DNA from: an uncultured Alphaproteobacteria bacterium
GTDB lineage: Bacteria; Pseudomonadota; Alphaproteobacteria; HIMB59; GCA-002718135
Assembly (NCBI GenBank): GCA_902620285.1
Contig: CACNHT010000001.1
Span: forward strand, 45,599-109,598
Reading direction: 5' to 3'
Length of the DNA stretch: 64,000 bases
Shown: piece after piece, positions 53,083 to 61,634 of the stretch
How the letters are laid out: each line of letters begins with the position of its first letter
How positions within the stretch are numbered: the first letter of the stretch is position 1
Made by a program: the position numbers and the translations under genes
Notes under the pieces: model-generated
What the model was told of the DNA's origin: nothing
The model's input: only the letters and a program-made list of their open reading frames with translations
Database searches by the model: none

Positions 53083-53688
53083 TTATAAGTTAATTTCTTC
53101 TGTCACATAAATGCCTGGATTTTGATGAGAACTAAAAATTATAGAGCCTTCCTTAGCACAATGATCTTCAAAAGTTTGTTTCATTAATTCAATTGAATCT
53201 TCATCTAAATTTGAAAAAGGCTCATCTAAAATCCAAACCTTTTTATCTTCTATAATTAATCTTAAAAATTCTAATTTTTTGGTTTCTCCTAGAGACAAAG
53301 TTCCAACTTTTTGATTTACTTGGTTTTCTAATTTTAAGGTTTTTAGTGCAGTTTCAATTTGAGGATTATTAATATTTGATACAAAACATCTTCTCCAAAT
53401 ATATATGTTATCTTTGATTGTTAATTTTTTTAAGCTTGATGTTTTATCAGCTATATAAGTAACATGATTATAGAAATCATATAGATTATTCTTTAATACT
53501 TTCCCTTTCCAATAAATTGATCCAGTAGATGGTTCAATTATATTTATTATTGTTTTTAGTAATGTTGTTTTACCAGAACCATTTTTCCCTTTTAATATAG
53601 TGATGTTCCCAGACGAAAGAGATAGATTAATATTTTCGAATATTTTTTTATCTAATCTTTCTACTGATAAATCCTTACCAATTATCAT
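53083..53688 (-). CDS. ccmA: Heme exporter ATP-binding protein CcmA
   Basis: 201 aa ABC ATPase that drives holo-CcmE release. Walker A LKGKNGSGKTTLLKTI (GKNGSGKT at 34-41), signature GTLSLGETKKLEFLRLI, Walker B VWILDEPFSNLD, and switch His in IIFSSHQNPGI. First gene of ccmABCDEFGH. It begins about 40 nt after the histone-like gene's terminator. Confidence 0.95.
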   Translation of the reverse strand: MIIGKDLSVERLDKKIFENINLSLSSGNITILKGKNGSGKTTLLKTIINIIEPSTGSIYWKGKVLKNNLYDFYNHVTYIADKTSSLKKLTIKDNIYIWRRCFVSNINNPQIETALKTLKLENQVNQKVGTLSLGETKKLEFLRLIIEDKKVWILDEPFSNLDEDSIELMKQTFEDHCAKEGSIIFSSHQNPGIYVTEEINL

Positions 53689-53721
53689 TATTTAGATCTA
53701 AATACTTTCTAATTTAAAACA

Positions 53722-53750
53722 ATAAAAAAAACGGGGCATAACCCCGTTTT
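53722..53750 (-). terminator. Intrinsic terminator after the histone-like gene
   Basis: Minus strand stem AAACGGGG/CCCCGTTT (53749-53742 and 53736-53729) with T run to about 53724. A second hairpin AAGAAAACTTT/AAAGTTTTCTT (about 53776-53802) lies between it and the gene. Confidence 0.88.
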
Positions 53751-53817
53751 ATCTTTATGAAAAAGATAAGAAAAAGAAAACTTTAATTTAAAGTTTTCTT
53801 GAAAAATTGAAGTTTTT

Positions 53818-53994
53818 CTATCTTCTCTTTTTCTTCTTTTTAGCAGCTTTTTTCTTTTTCTTTTTAGGAGCTGCTTTTTTCTTTTTCTTAGGAGCAGCTT
53901 TTTTCTTTTTCTTTTTAGGAGCTGCTTTTTTCTTTTTCTTAGGAGCTGCTTTCTTTTTCTTCTTTGGAGCAGCTTTCTTTTTCTTCTTAGCCAT
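53818..53994 (-). CDS. 58-aa lysine-rich histone H1-like protein
   Basis: Starts MAKKKKKAAPKKKKKAAPKK and continues as the same 8-9 residue unit (K5-6-A-A-P) to a KKKKKRR end; 37 of 58 residues are Lys, 13 Ala, 5 Pro. It resembles bacterial H1-like tails, which bind DNA or RNA through charge and are intrinsically disordered. A consensus promoter, a strong Shine-Dalgarno (AAGGAG 7 nt before the ATG) and a terminator show it is a real, probably well-expressed gene. The frame opens 19 codons earlier, but that part is the leader. Codons vary between AAA and AAG, which keeps the tandem repeat from being perfect. Confidence 0.8.
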   Translation of the reverse strand: MAKKKKKAAPKKKKKAAPKKKKKAAPKKKKKKAAPKKKKKAAPKKKKKKAAKKKKKRR

Positions 53995-54021
53995 AAAATA
54001 CTCCTTGTATTTTGTTACCCC

Positions 54022-54084
54022 GGAGGAACCTCCCTCCATTATCACTTTCATGATAATTATAAAAGGCTAGGCATTTATTCCCAA
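54022..54084 (-). promoter_or_regulatory. Promoter and leader hairpin of the histone-like gene
   Basis: Minus strand TTGGGA (54084-54079) and TATAAT (54061-54056) with a 17-bp spacer. The predicted leader of about 55 nt contains GGAGG-TT-CCTCC (54033-54022), an inverted repeat that includes a second Shine-Dalgarno-like sequence. The remaining 54085-54287 between this and acnA is AT-rich; TATAAT at 54265-54270 may be the acnA -10, with no clear -35. Confidence 0.6.
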
Positions 54085-54287
54085 AACTTACGGTTAAAGT
54101 CAACAATATACCAATATATTAAAATTATCTGATCTAGATTTAAATTATAATAAATAAAATTTATAAAAAAAGTTTACGAACTTACTTTTATATTTTTTGG
54201 CTGAAAACATATAATAAATAAACATTTTACTATACAAAAATTTATCTTCATACTATTTAATTATTATAATTATTAATCATTTTTAGC

Positions 54288-56927
54288 ATGAAAAATATAA
54301 ATTCTTTTAATTCAGAACATGTCATTGAAATAAATGATCAAAAATTTAAATATTTTGATTTAAATAAAGCGGCTAAATACTTTGACTTTGATCTAAATAA
54401 AACACCAATTTCTTTAAAAATAATAATTGAAAATCTTCTTAGAAATGAAGATGGAGAGAATATTAATAAAGATATGATTTCCAAAGTTTTTAATTCTTTT
54501 AAAAATTTAAATAATAAAGATGAAAAAATTGAAATAGCTTTTTTCCCAACACGAGTTCTAATGCAAGACTTTACCGGAGTGCCTGCGGTTGCTGATCTTG
54601 CCGCAATGCGCAATGCATTGAAATTAAGAGGAATTGAGCCAAAAAAAATAAATCCTCTATCTAGAGTAGATCTAGTTATAGATCATTCTGTTATGGTAGA
54701 TAATTATAAAGATAATAATGCATTGAAAGAAAATGTCAGAAAAGAATTTGACAGAAATAAAGAAAGATATGAATTTCTAAAATGGGGACAAAGTTCATTT
54801 GATAACTTTTATCTAGTACCGCCAGGAGCAGGGATTTGCCATCAAGTAAATTTAGAAAATATAGCTAAGACCATATGGTTAAAGGAAATTGATAACCAAA
54901 ATTATTTATTTCCAGACTCAGTTGTGGGAACAGATAGTCATACAACAATGGTTAATTCACTCTCTGTTTTAGGATGGGGAGTTGGAGGAATAGAGGCAGA
55001 GGCGGCAATGCTAGGCCAAGCAATTTCTATGAATATCCCTGAGGTTATTGGTCTTGAACTTAAAGGATCACTGAAAGAAGGAATTACTGCAACTGATTTA
55101 GTTTTATGCATTACTAAAATTTTAAGAGATAAAGGAGTGGTTGGAAAGTTTGTAGAATTTTATGGAACGGGATTAAAGAATCTATCATTAGCTGATAGAG
55201 CAACAATTTCAAATATGGCACCAGAGTACGGAGCAACTTGTGGATTTTTTCCAACAGATGAAGAAACAATAAATTATCTAAAATTAACAGGTAAAGAAAA
55301 TGACCATCTTAATATTGTCAAAGAATATTCAAAAAAACAAACTCTTTGGGCAGATGAAAACTATGCTCCTGATTACAATGACAAAGTAATATTAGACTTA
55401 GACACGGTGGAACCAACTCTGGCTGGACCCAAAAGGCCTCAAGATAAAATTCTTTTAAAAGAAGTCCCAATTGAATTTAGTAAGATTGACAGTAATCAAA
55501 GTATTTATAAAAAATTAAATACAGGTGATATTGTAATTGCTGCAATTACGAGCTGTACAAATACATCTAATCCTAATGTAATGATAGCGGCAGGGTTAGT
55601 TGCTAAAAAGGCAATTGATTTAGGTTTAGTAGTTAAACCCTGGGTTAAGACAAGTTTAGCACCTGGAAGTAAAGTTGTTAGTGACTACCTTGATAAAGCT
55701 GGATTAACAAAATATCTTGATAATCTTGGTTTCAATACTGTTGGCTACGGCTGCACAACTTGTATTGGCAATTCTGGTCCTTTGGATGAATGGGTATCTG
55801 ATGAAATTAGAAAAAATAATCTAACTGTTTGCTCTGTTCTATCTGGAAATAGAAACTTTGAAGGAAGAGTTCACCAAGAAGTAAAAGCTAATTTTCTAGC
55901 TTCACCACCCCTTGTTGTTGCTTATGCTATTGCTGGTAATATTAATATAAACCTTACAACTGAATCTATTGGAAAATCTAAATTTGGTAAAGAAGTATTC
56001 TTAAAAGATTTATGGCCATCAAATTCAGAAATTAACGAGACACTCAGCTTATGTTTAACTCCTGAAATGTTTAAAGAAAGATATAGAGAAATTTACAAAG
56101 GTGATGAAAATTGGAAATTGATTAGCAATTCTAAAAATACAACATATGATTGGAATGATGCTAGCACTTATATAAAGCATCCACCTTTCTTTGACACAAA
56201 AAAAGAATTTGAACTAAAAGATATAAAACACGCAAGAATATTAGCATTATTAGGAGATAGTGTAACTACAGACCATATTTCTCCTGCTGGGAGTATTAAA
56301 GAAGATAGCCCTGCAGGTCTTTATTTAACAGATAGACAAATTAATTCTAAAAATTTTAATTCTTATGGATCAAGGCGTGGAAATCATGAAATTATGATGA
56401 GAGGCACTTTTGCCAACATAAGAATTAAAAACTTTATTTTAGATAACATCGAAGGTGGTTATACCAAATCTTTTCTCTCAAACAAACAAATGTCCATTTA
56501 TGATGCAGCTCAAGAGTATATAAAAAGCAACATTGATACAGTTATAATAGCTGGTAAAGAATATGGCACTGGTTCGTCTAGAGATTGGGCAGCTAAAGGC
56601 ACTAGGCTATTGGGTGTAAGAGCAGTAATTGCAGAGAGTTTCGAAAGAATTCACAGATCAAACTTAATTGGAATGGGAGTTTTACCTCTTGAGTTTATGA
56701 ATAATGAAAACAAAATTAATCTAAATATTATAGGTGAGGAATCTATATCTATATCTGGTCTTTCTGATCTAAAACCAGGAAAAATACTTAATTGTGAAAT
56801 TAACTCTGAAGAAAATAAAAATATAACCTTAAAGTGTAGAATAGATACTAATAAAGAACTTGAATATTATAAAGCCGGGGGAATTTTAAATTACGTTTTA
56901 AATGAAATAATCTCAGAAGCTGCATAA
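54288..56927 (+). CDS. acnA: Aconitate hydratase A
   Basis: 879 aa, monomeric [4Fe-4S] aconitase of the TCA cycle. Substrate and cluster motifs: RVLMQDFTGVPAVADLAAMR, VVGTDSHTTMVNSLSVLGWG, the first cluster Cys in IAAITSCTNTSNPNVMIAAG, and the remaining two in NTVGYGCTTCIGNSGPL. The swivel domain has LALLGDSVTTDHISPAGSI and IAGKEYGTGSSRDWAAKGTR. Full length. Followed by the helicase gene after 4 nt. Confidence 0.97.
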   Translation: MKNINSFNSEHVIEINDQKFKYFDLNKAAKYFDFDLNKTPISLKIIIENLLRNEDGENINKDMISKVFNSFKNLNNKDEKIEIAFFPTRVLMQDFTGVPAVADLAAMRNALKLRGIEPKKINPLSRVDLVIDHSVMVDNYKDNNALKENVRKEFDRNKERYEFLKWGQSSFDNFYLVPPGAGICHQVNLENIAKTIWLKEIDNQNYLFPDSVVGTDSHTTMVNSLSVLGWGVGGIEAEAAMLGQAISMNIPEVIGLELKGSLKEGITATDLVLCITKILRDKGVVGKFVEFYGTGLKNLSLADRATISNMAPEYGATCGFFPTDEETINYLKLTGKENDHLNIVKEYSKKQTLWADENYAPDYNDKVILDLDTVEPTLAGPKRPQDKILLKEVPIEFSKIDSNQSIYKKLNTGDIVIAAITSCTNTSNPNVMIAAGLVAKKAIDLGLVVKPWVKTSLAPGSKVVSDYLDKAGLTKYLDNLGFNTVGYGCTTCIGNSGPLDEWVSDEIRKNNLTVCSVLSGNRNFEGRVHQEVKANFLASPPLVVAYAIAGNININLTTESIGKSKFGKEVFLKDLWPSNSEINETLSLCLTPEMFKERYREIYKGDENWKLISNSKNTTYDWNDASTYIKHPPFFDTKKEFELKDIKHARILALLGDSVTTDHISPAGSIKEDSPAGLYLTDRQINSKNFNSYGSRRGNHEIMMRGTFANIRIKNFILDNIEGGYTKSFLSNKQMSIYDAAQEYIKSNIDTVIIAGKEYGTGSSRDWAAKGTRLLGVRAVIAESFERIHRSNLIGMGVLPLEFMNNENKINLNIIGEESISISGLSDLKPGKILNCEINSEENKNITLKCRIDTNKELEYYKAGGILNYVLNEIISEAA

Positions 56928-56931
56928 TTTT

Positions 56932-59481
56932 ATGTACAATGAACATGAAAATTTATTAGCTATACTTGGGCCTACTAATACCGGCAAAACTTATGCTGCA
57001 TTTGAAAAACTATTTTCATATTCTACAGGAATCTTTGGTTTTCCTTTAAGGTTACTTGCAAGAGAGAACTACGATAAAGCTATAAAAAAGGTTGGACTTA
57101 ATAAGGTAGCATTAATAACTGGTGAAGAAAAAATCTACCCAAAAGAAGCTAAATATTTTTTTTGCACTGTAGAATCAATGCCTAACAACATATCAGTAGA
57201 TTGTGTAATCATAGATGAGGTTCAACTATCAGCTGATTATGAAAGAGGGCATATTTTTACAGATAGAATTTTGAATTCAAAAGGGAATTTTCAAACTATT
57301 TTTTTAGGATCATTAAATATAGAAAATATATTAAGAAAAATTTATCCAAATATTGTAGTTGAAAAAAAAAATAGATTTTCCCAACTTACATTTTTAAGGA
57401 AACAAAATTTCTCAAAACTTGAACCCAGATCAGCGATAATTGCATTCAATATTAATAAAGTATATGAAATTGCTGAAAGTATTAGAACTCATAAAGGTGG
57501 TACTGCAGTTGTATTAGGATCACTTAGTCCAAGAACTAGAAATGCTCAAGTTGAAGTTTATGAAAATAAAAATGTAGACTATCTTGTTGCCACTGATGCT
57601 ATTGGTATGGGTTTGAATCTCAGTATCAATCATGTTAGCTTTTCATCACTAGAAAAATTTGATGGAAGATATAATCGTAATCTTGCCCCAAATGAATTAG
57701 GTCAAATTGCGGGTAGAGCTGGTAGATATAAACAAGATGGTAGTTTTAGTTATACTAAAGAAGCAGGTAATTTAGACCCATTAATTATTCAACAAATAGA
57801 AACGCACAACTTTGATAAAATTCAAAAAGTTTATTGGAGAAATAGTGATTTAAACTTCAATTCAATTGACTTATTATTATCTTCTTTAAAAAAATACCCC
57901 ATACAAAATTACTTTATTCATAAAAAAAATGCTTTGGATGAAATTAATCTACGTAATTTAATTAATGATCATCAAATAAAAAATTTACTTACTTCAAAAA
58001 AAAATTTAAAATTATTGTGGGATGTTTGTCAAATACCAGATTTTGAAAAACTATTTAATGATAATTACTTATTACTTCTAAAAGATATATACTTAATTTT
58101 AATTGAAAATGACTATAATATCCCTGAGGAATGGATAGATAAGAAAGTTACAAAGCTTAATAATTTTGAAGGAGGAATACCTGAATTATCAATCAAAATA
58201 TCACAAATAAGAACATGGACATACATATCGAATAATCATGATTGGGTAAAAAATACACATTACTGGAAAGAGAAAACTCAGCAAATTGAAAATGAATTAT
58301 CTGATCAACTACATACCAGTCTTACAAAAAAATTTATAGATCATTCTTCTAAATTTTTTATTGGAAACCAAAAATTCCAAAACATTCAAGATATTCTTGT
58401 AAAAAATAATAAAGAAATCCTTATAGACAACAGTAAATTTGGTATTATCAAAGGTTTTGATCTTATTGAGGATAAAAAAATATTTTCACAATCTCTTTTT
58501 TCGATTAGTAATATAAAAAAATCAGTAAGAAATATGATTAAAGAAAAAGTAGAAAATTTTTTAAATGCACCCACAGACTCAATTAGTTTTGGTGATATTA
58601 GTATATCTAAAATTAATGCTGATACATTTATTTATTGGGGGGATGAACCCGTTGGTAAATTAAAAAAAGGTAAATCAATATATAAACCGACAGCTGATTC
58701 CTTGAATTCTGAATATTTGTCTTCAGAAAATAAATTACTCATTTCCGCAAAATTACAAAAATGGTTAGACAATCAAATAAATGAAACACTTTACCCTCTT
58801 TTTAAAAACTTAGATGAAGATATAAATAAAGAAATAAGAGCCATTGCATACAATTGTTTTGAAAATTTTGGAAATTATCCCATTGAAAAATTTAAAACTA
58901 ACTTAAAGAAAATTTCACAAGAGAGTAAGTTTCAACTTTCAAAATTAGGAATTAGGATCGGAGCAAAATATTTTTTTATACCTAATTTATTGAAAAAAAA
59001 ACCCTTAGAATTTTGTGCTCTTTTATGGAAAACATTTTATCAAAACAACACCAATCATATTTTGCCCCTACCTTCTAATGGCAGAGTTTCTTTTACATCA
59101 GAAGTCAAAATGCCAGATAACTATTGGCAAGCTATTGGATATATTAATATTAATAATTTTATATTCAGAATAGATATTTTTGAAAAAATTTTTTTCCTTG
59201 CAAGGCAGAAACTTAAAAAGGGACCTTTCTTGGAATCAGCAGAACTCATGAATCCTATTGGATGTAATAGCAACCAACTTAGAGACATAATGAATTTTTG
59301 TGGTTATAAATATTTAACTATTTCTGATGAAAAAAAACTATTTTTTCTTCCTAATAAGAAAAATGAGAAAAATAAAAATATAACAAAAAAATCAAAGAAT
59401 AAAATAAATAATAAAATTGACAAAAATAAAATTAAAAGAGATCCTAATTCTCCCTTTGCAGTTTTAGAAAAACTTCTTTAA
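56932..59481 (+). CDS. Suv3/MgpS-like RNA helicase
   Basis: 849 aa superfamily 2 helicase of the alphaproteobacterial group related to mitochondrial Suv3. Walker A LLAILGPTNTGKTYAAFEKL (8-27), motif Ia GFPLRLLARENYDKA, motif II DCVIIDEVQLSADYERGH, motif V VDYLVATDAIGMGLNLSI, and motif VI NELGQIAGRAGRYKQDGSF. The long C-terminal part (about 400-800) is helical, ending in a basic low-complexity tail. A role in RNA turnover is likely from the family. In relatives an S4-domain RNA-binding gene follows; here a TerB-like gene does, then fdxA and carD. Confidence 0.9.
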   Translation: MYNEHENLLAILGPTNTGKTYAAFEKLFSYSTGIFGFPLRLLARENYDKAIKKVGLNKVALITGEEKIYPKEAKYFFCTVESMPNNISVDCVIIDEVQLSADYERGHIFTDRILNSKGNFQTIFLGSLNIENILRKIYPNIVVEKKNRFSQLTFLRKQNFSKLEPRSAIIAFNINKVYEIAESIRTHKGGTAVVLGSLSPRTRNAQVEVYENKNVDYLVATDAIGMGLNLSINHVSFSSLEKFDGRYNRNLAPNELGQIAGRAGRYKQDGSFSYTKEAGNLDPLIIQQIETHNFDKIQKVYWRNSDLNFNSIDLLLSSLKKYPIQNYFIHKKNALDEINLRNLINDHQIKNLLTSKKNLKLLWDVCQIPDFEKLFNDNYLLLLKDIYLILIENDYNIPEEWIDKKVTKLNNFEGGIPELSIKISQIRTWTYISNNHDWVKNTHYWKEKTQQIENELSDQLHTSLTKKFIDHSSKFFIGNQKFQNIQDILVKNNKEILIDNSKFGIIKGFDLIEDKKIFSQSLFSISNIKKSVRNMIKEKVENFLNAPTDSISFGDISISKINADTFIYWGDEPVGKLKKGKSIYKPTADSLNSEYLSSENKLLISAKLQKWLDNQINETLYPLFKNLDEDINKEIRAIAYNCFENFGNYPIEKFKTNLKKISQESKFQLSKLGIRIGAKYFFIPNLLKKKPLEFCALLWKTFYQNNTNHILPLPSNGRVSFTSEVKMPDNYWQAIGYININNFIFRIDIFEKIFFLARQKLKKGPFLESAELMNPIGCNSNQLRDIMNFCGYKYLTISDEKKLFFLPNKKNEKNKNITKKSKNKINNKIDKNKIKRDPNSPFAVLEKLL

Positions 59482-59501
59482 AAGTATTTTACAGGTAAAA
59501 A

Positions 59502-59948
59502 TTGATAAATTTATTAAAAAATATTTTAAGTAATCCTAGCGTTACAGAGGATAACAATAACAAAAATCTAGAATTACTTTGTGGTTTGATGATTGAGGCT
59601 GCATATACTGATGGTCAAATAGATGCTAATGAATTAAATAAAATTAAGTTAAGCTTGGTTAATGTATTTGCTGAGGACCCAAAAGAAGTTAATTTAGTTC
59701 TTGAAGAAGCTATAAAAAATAAAAATAATGCTAAATCTCTTCACTATTACACCTCATTTATTAATAAAAATTTTGATCAAGATAAAAAACTTCTTCTTAT
59801 TGAAACCTTATGGGAAATTGTTCTGTCTGATGGAGAGATACATGATTTTGAGTCAAATCTTTTAAGAAGACTTGCTGGATTGTTATACATTTCTGATGTA
59901 AATGCTGGAAATGCTAGAAAAAGAGCTCTAGATAAAAATCAAAATTAA
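59502..59948 (+). CDS. TerB-like helical protein
   Basis: 148 aa from a TTG start. All-helical: [20 protein letters not shown] and [20 protein letters not shown] carry the two paired acidic D-G-x-I motifs typical of TerB/tellurite-resistance-B-like domains, which may bind metal. Separate role from tellurite resistance is likely here, as it lies in the core helicase-fdxA-carD-rpoH cluster. 20 nt after the helicase and 1 nt before fdxA. Confidence 0.8.
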   Translation: MINLLKNILSNPSVTEDNNNKNLELLCGLMIEAAYTDGQIDANELNKIKLSLVNVFAEDPKEVNLVLEEAIKNKNNAKSLHYYTSFINKNFDQDKKLLLIETLWEIVLSDGEIHDFESNLLRRLAGLLYISDVNAGNARKRALDKNQN

Positions 59949-59949
59949 C

Positions 59950-60282
59950 ATGACCTACGTTGTTGATGAAAAATGTATAAAATGTAAACATATGGATTGT
60001 GTTGAGGTATGCCCAGTTGATTGCTTTTATGAAGGTGAAAACATGCTTGTTATACATCCAGACGAATGTATAGATTGCGGGGTTTGTGAGCCAGAGTGTC
60101 CAGTTGATGCAATATTACCAGATACAGAAGATAATATTGAAAAATGGGCTGAAATTAATCGAAAGTACTCAGAAATTTGGCCCAATATTAGTGAGAAAAA
60201 AGATCCCCCACCTGATGCAGAGGAATGGCAAAATGTAGAAGATAAATATAATAGGCACTTTAGTGAAAAACCAGGAAAATAG
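59950..60282 (+). CDS. fdxA: Ferredoxin FdxA (7Fe-8S type)
   Basis: 110 aa. Cluster motifs [20 protein letters not shown] near the N-terminus and [18 protein letters not shown], followed by the FdxA C-terminal extension [17 protein letters not shown] and [10 protein letters not shown]. The pattern C-x7-C-x3-C-P fits a [3Fe-4S] plus a [4Fe-4S] cluster. The carD ATG follows directly after its stop. Confidence 0.95.
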   Translation: MTYVVDEKCIKCKHMDCVEVCPVDCFYEGENMLVIHPDECIDCGVCEPECPVDAILPDTEDNIEKWAEINRKYSEIWPNISEKKDPPPDAEEWQNVEDKYNRHFSEKPGK

Positions 60283-60786
60283 ATGAAAACAAAAAAAAAC
60301 TCTGAATTTAAAATAGGAGAAATTGTAGTTTATCCTAAACATGGTGTTGGTGAAATTACCAAGATAGAAAATTTAGAAATAGCAAATATTAAAACCAGTT
60401 TTTATGTTGTAAAAATGGAGCAATCAAAATTAACTATTAGAGTACCTCTTGAGAAAAAAGATGAAGTTGGATTAAGAAGAATATCATCTAAAAAAATCAT
60501 AGAAGAAGTTTATTCTACTTTAAAGCTTAAACCAAAAATACGAAGAATCATGTGGAGCAGAAGAGCACAAGAGTACGAAACTAAAATTTTTTCTGGTGAT
60601 CCAATAAAAATTTCTGAAGTTGTTAGAGATTTATTTAGAAAAAGTAGTCAAGCTGAGCAGTCATATAGTGAAAGACAAATGTTTCAAGTTGCAATTGAGC
60701 GTTTAGCAAGAGAAGTTGCGGCAGTTGAAAAAACTGATTATTTTCAGTCAACAGAAAAAATAGAACAAATATTGAATAAAAAATAA
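60283..60786 (+). CDS. carD: CarD/CdnL-family RNA polymerase-binding regulator
   Basis: 167 aa. N-terminal Tudor-like RNAP beta-binding domain: FKIGEIVVYPKHGVGEITKI and FYVVKMEQSKLTIRVPLEK. The C-terminal helical DNA-contact part has MWSRRAQEYETKIFSGDP and FQVAIERLAREVAAVE. Stabilises open promoter complexes. It sits in the conserved fdxA-carD order and just upstream of rpoH. Confidence 0.95.
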   Translation: MKTKKNSEFKIGEIVVYPKHGVGEITKIENLEIANIKTSFYVVKMEQSKLTIRVPLEKKDEVGLRRISSKKIIEEVYSTLKLKPKIRRIMWSRRAQEYETKIFSGDPIKISEVVRDLFRKSSQAEQSYSERQMFQVAIERLAREVAAVEKTDYFQSTEKIEQILNKK

Positions 60787-60790
60787 TATC

Positions 60791-61603
60791 TTGGATAACA
60801 TTAGTAATTTTGTAGAATTAAAAAAATCAAGCAAGATATGGGCCATAGGTTCTATTCATTCAAACTTAAAATCTTTTAGTTCAATAAAAAAATACATTTT
60901 AAAAAATTTTGAGGAAACTGATAAGCTAATTTTCTTAGGTAACGTAATCGGACTTGGAGATAATTCAAAAGAAACTTTAACTAGTGTTATTGATTTAAGA
61001 TTTAATCTAATGTCAAAATTTAAGCTTAAACCAGAATCAATCGTTTTTCTTCGAGGTGCTCAAGAAGAAATGTTTACTAAATTATTACAACTTCAGCTTG
61101 CACCAAATCCTGCTGAAATTATAGAATGGATGTTTGATCATGGAGTAAATAAAACCATCTCTTCATATGGCTTTTCAGTAAATGAATTAAAGAACATTGC
61201 TTCATCTGGAACAATGAATATTTCGAAATTTACATCAAATTTAAATAAGGTAGTACAAAATAACCCCGGACATACACAATATTTTTTGAATTTAAAACAT
61301 GCTGCGTATTCACATACAAAAAAAATATTATTTGTTAATAGAGGTGTTGATATTACTAGACCTCTATCAGCACAAAATGATTGTTTTTGGTGGGGTTTCC
61401 AAAACTTTTCTAGAATACAGAACCCTTATAAAACATTCTTGAAAATAGTAAGAGGTTACGAATCTGAACATTTAAATAAATTAGAAATTTCAAAAGACAG
61501 TGTGATTTGTACTTTATTTAAGCAACCTTTATCTAACAAAAGTATTTTGTGTGGTATTTTTACAGAAAATGGGGAAATTTTAGATATATTTGAAAATAAA
61601 TGA
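60791..61603 (+). CDS. Degenerate metallophosphatase-like protein (active-site residues lost)
   Basis: 270 aa from a TTG start 4 nt after carD. The fold pattern is calcineurin-like: KIWAIGSIHSNLKSF (15-29) aligns with G-D-x-H-G, KLIFLGNVIGLGDN (45-58) with G-D-x-x-D-R-G, IVFLRGAQEEMFTKL (84-98) with R-G-N-H-E, and ILFVNRGVD with the late F-V-H-x-G. The metal ligands are replaced (D21 to S, D51 to N, N90 to A, H91 to Q, late His to N); only His23 remains. It should be catalytically dead and may be a binding or regulatory protein. The rpoH promoter overlaps its stop. Confidence 0.6.
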   Translation: MDNISNFVELKKSSKIWAIGSIHSNLKSFSSIKKYILKNFEETDKLIFLGNVIGLGDNSKETLTSVIDLRFNLMSKFKLKPESIVFLRGAQEEMFTKLLQLQLAPNPAEIIEWMFDHGVNKTISSYGFSVNELKNIASSGTMNISKFTSNLNKVVQNNPGHTQYFLNLKHAAYSHTKKILFVNRGVDITRPLSAQNDCFWWGFQNFSRIQNPYKTFLKIVRGYESEHLNKLEISKDSVICTLFKQPLSNKSILCGIFTENGEILDIFENK

Positions 61604-61629
61604 TCCATTTTAATTATCATACGTATAAT
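61601..61629 (+). promoter_or_regulatory. rpoH promoter with an ECF-type -35 (TGATCC)
   Basis: TGATCC (61601-61606), 17 bp, TATAAT (61624-61629). TGATCC is the -35 I recall for alphaproteobacterial RpoE(ChrR) targets, and rpoH-type genes are among them. TATAAT also suits the housekeeping sigma. The -10 ends 5 nt before the rpoH ATG, implying a leaderless transcript. Confidence 0.5.
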
Positions 61630-61634
61630 TAGTT

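Noticed and set aside
53807-54070. 87-aa Phe-rich plus-strand ORF opposite the histone-like gene
   Set aside because: It is the reverse complement of the lysine repeat (AAA/AAG read as TTT/CTT). The minus-strand gene has promoter, ribosome site and terminator; this one has none.
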